DNA from: Coriobacteriia bacterium
GTDB taxonomy: Bacteria > Actinomycetota > Coriobacteriia > Coriobacteriales > UMGS124
Length of the DNA: 6,951 nucleotides
Assembly (NCBI GenBank): GCA_018368455.1
Contig: JAGZEG010000033.1
Location: forward strand, 1-6,951
Direction of reading: 5' to 3'
The stretch's first letter is position 1. Every line of letters begins with the position of its first letter. Of the stretch, positions 6,506 through 6,951 are shown one piece after another. A model generated the notes under the pieces. It was not told where the DNA came from, did not search any database, and saw nothing but the letters and a program-made list of their open reading frames with translations. The position numbers and the translations under genes are program-made.

Positions 6506-6951
6506 TTACGCGGTCGCCGTGTCCTTGAACATGTCCTGCAGGCCCTGGTTCAGCTTGTTGCTGTCCAGCGTGGCGCCGGCGATGGTGTCGACGGCGACGG
6601 TCTGGTCGTTGATGACCGTGTCGATGAACTGCTGGAGCTGCTCATCGGTCATGAACATGTTGTCGCGGCCCTTCACGACCTCCATGGCCGTGATCTTGCC
6701 ACCCTCAACGGTGACGGAGATGGTGAACTGGCCGTCGTTGCCGTTGATCATCTGCTCATACGTGCCGTCAGGCTTCTTCGTGATGTCGATGAGATCCGCC
6801 ATGCCCTGCATGGGCGGCTCCTCGCTCACCGTGGAGCGCCCGCCAAACGCGGTGTCGGCAGCGGCGCGGCCAGAGGCGATGCACTCGGCGAGGAACATGC
6901 CGTTCTGGTAGAGGTTCGACACATACGAGCCCAGCTCACCAGCCTCGAAGA
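6506..6951 (-). CDS. C-terminal part of a second FAD-dependent oxidoreductase, ending in an FMN-binding domain (5' end outside window)
   Basis: The reading frame is open from the right edge to the TAA at 6506-6508, giving 147 complete codons. Visible residues 1-36 (FEAGELGSYVSNLYQNG, then AECIASGRAAADTAFG) are the closing segment of the FAD_binding_2 domain, where the family carries its GE-G flavin-contacting motif and SGRAA helix. After a short linker, about 50-143 form an FMN-binding domain: a beta strand pair (GQFTISVTVEGGKITAMEVV) and DTIAGAT (121-127). That matches the D-x-x-x-G-A-T motif in which the Thr (127 here) is covalently linked to FMN by an ApbE flavin transferase. The enzyme would thus pass electrons from FMN to FAD to an organic acceptor, probably outside the cytoplasm, but its signal peptide lies beyond the window. 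The Arg that binds fumarate in this part of fumarate reductases is not present: NLYQNG replaces the usual ANRLGG. The VOC gene follows it on the same strand. Confidence 0.9.
   Translation of the reverse strand, partial: FEAGELGSYVSNLYQNGMFLAECIASGRAAADTAFGGRSTVSEEPPMQGMADLIDITKKPDGTYEQMINGNDGQFTISVTVEGGKITAMEVVKGRDNMFMTDEQLQQFIDTVINDQTVAVDTIAGATLDSNKLNQGLQDMFKDTATA

Overview
The window has high GC and reads as a piece of a Coriobacteriia genome, probably Eggerthellaceae or a close relative (gut Actinomycetota that respire many organic acceptors). This rests on three things. Two Tat-exported or fumarate-reductase-like FAD flavoproteins lie within 7 kb. Two LuxR-type regulators carry an N-terminal half of about twelve membrane segments, an architecture that is common next to reductase genes in this class. 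A Tat-exported protein of the vicinal oxygen chelate (VOC) fold accompanies them. The taxonomic call is an inference from family content, not from a marker gene.

Layout, left to right: (1) 1-1473, minus strand, a Tat-signal FAD-dependent oxidoreductase whose C-terminus lies outside the window; (2) 1474-1781, a 308-bp divergent control region with inverted repeats and weak promoter candidates; (3) 1782-3281 and 3420-5120, plus strand, two tandem paralogous membrane-anchored LuxR regulators separated by 138 bp; (4) 5121-5280, a convergent gap with two strong stem-loops, probably a bidirectional terminator; (5) 5281-6366, minus strand, a Tat-exported double VOC protein; (6) 6367-6505, a gap with a 14-bp perfect inverted repeat and a second hairpin; (7) 6506-6951, minus strand, the C-terminal end of a second flavoprotein: the last stretch of its FAD domain followed by a C-terminal FMN-binding domain with the ApbE-type flavinylation motif.

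Working model (inference): both flavoproteins act at the outer face of the membrane as reductases or dehydrogenases for small organic compounds. The exported VOC protein is read from the same strand just downstream of the second flavoprotein. The two regulators are placed to sense a ligand in or across the membrane and to control the flanking genes: the first is divergent from flavoprotein 1, the second convergent with the VOC gene. The substrate cannot be read from the sequence. In both flavoproteins the part that can be compared lacks a residue used for fumarate binding, so fumarate is an unlikely substrate. No RNA gene, CRISPR array, insertion sequence or phage gene was seen.
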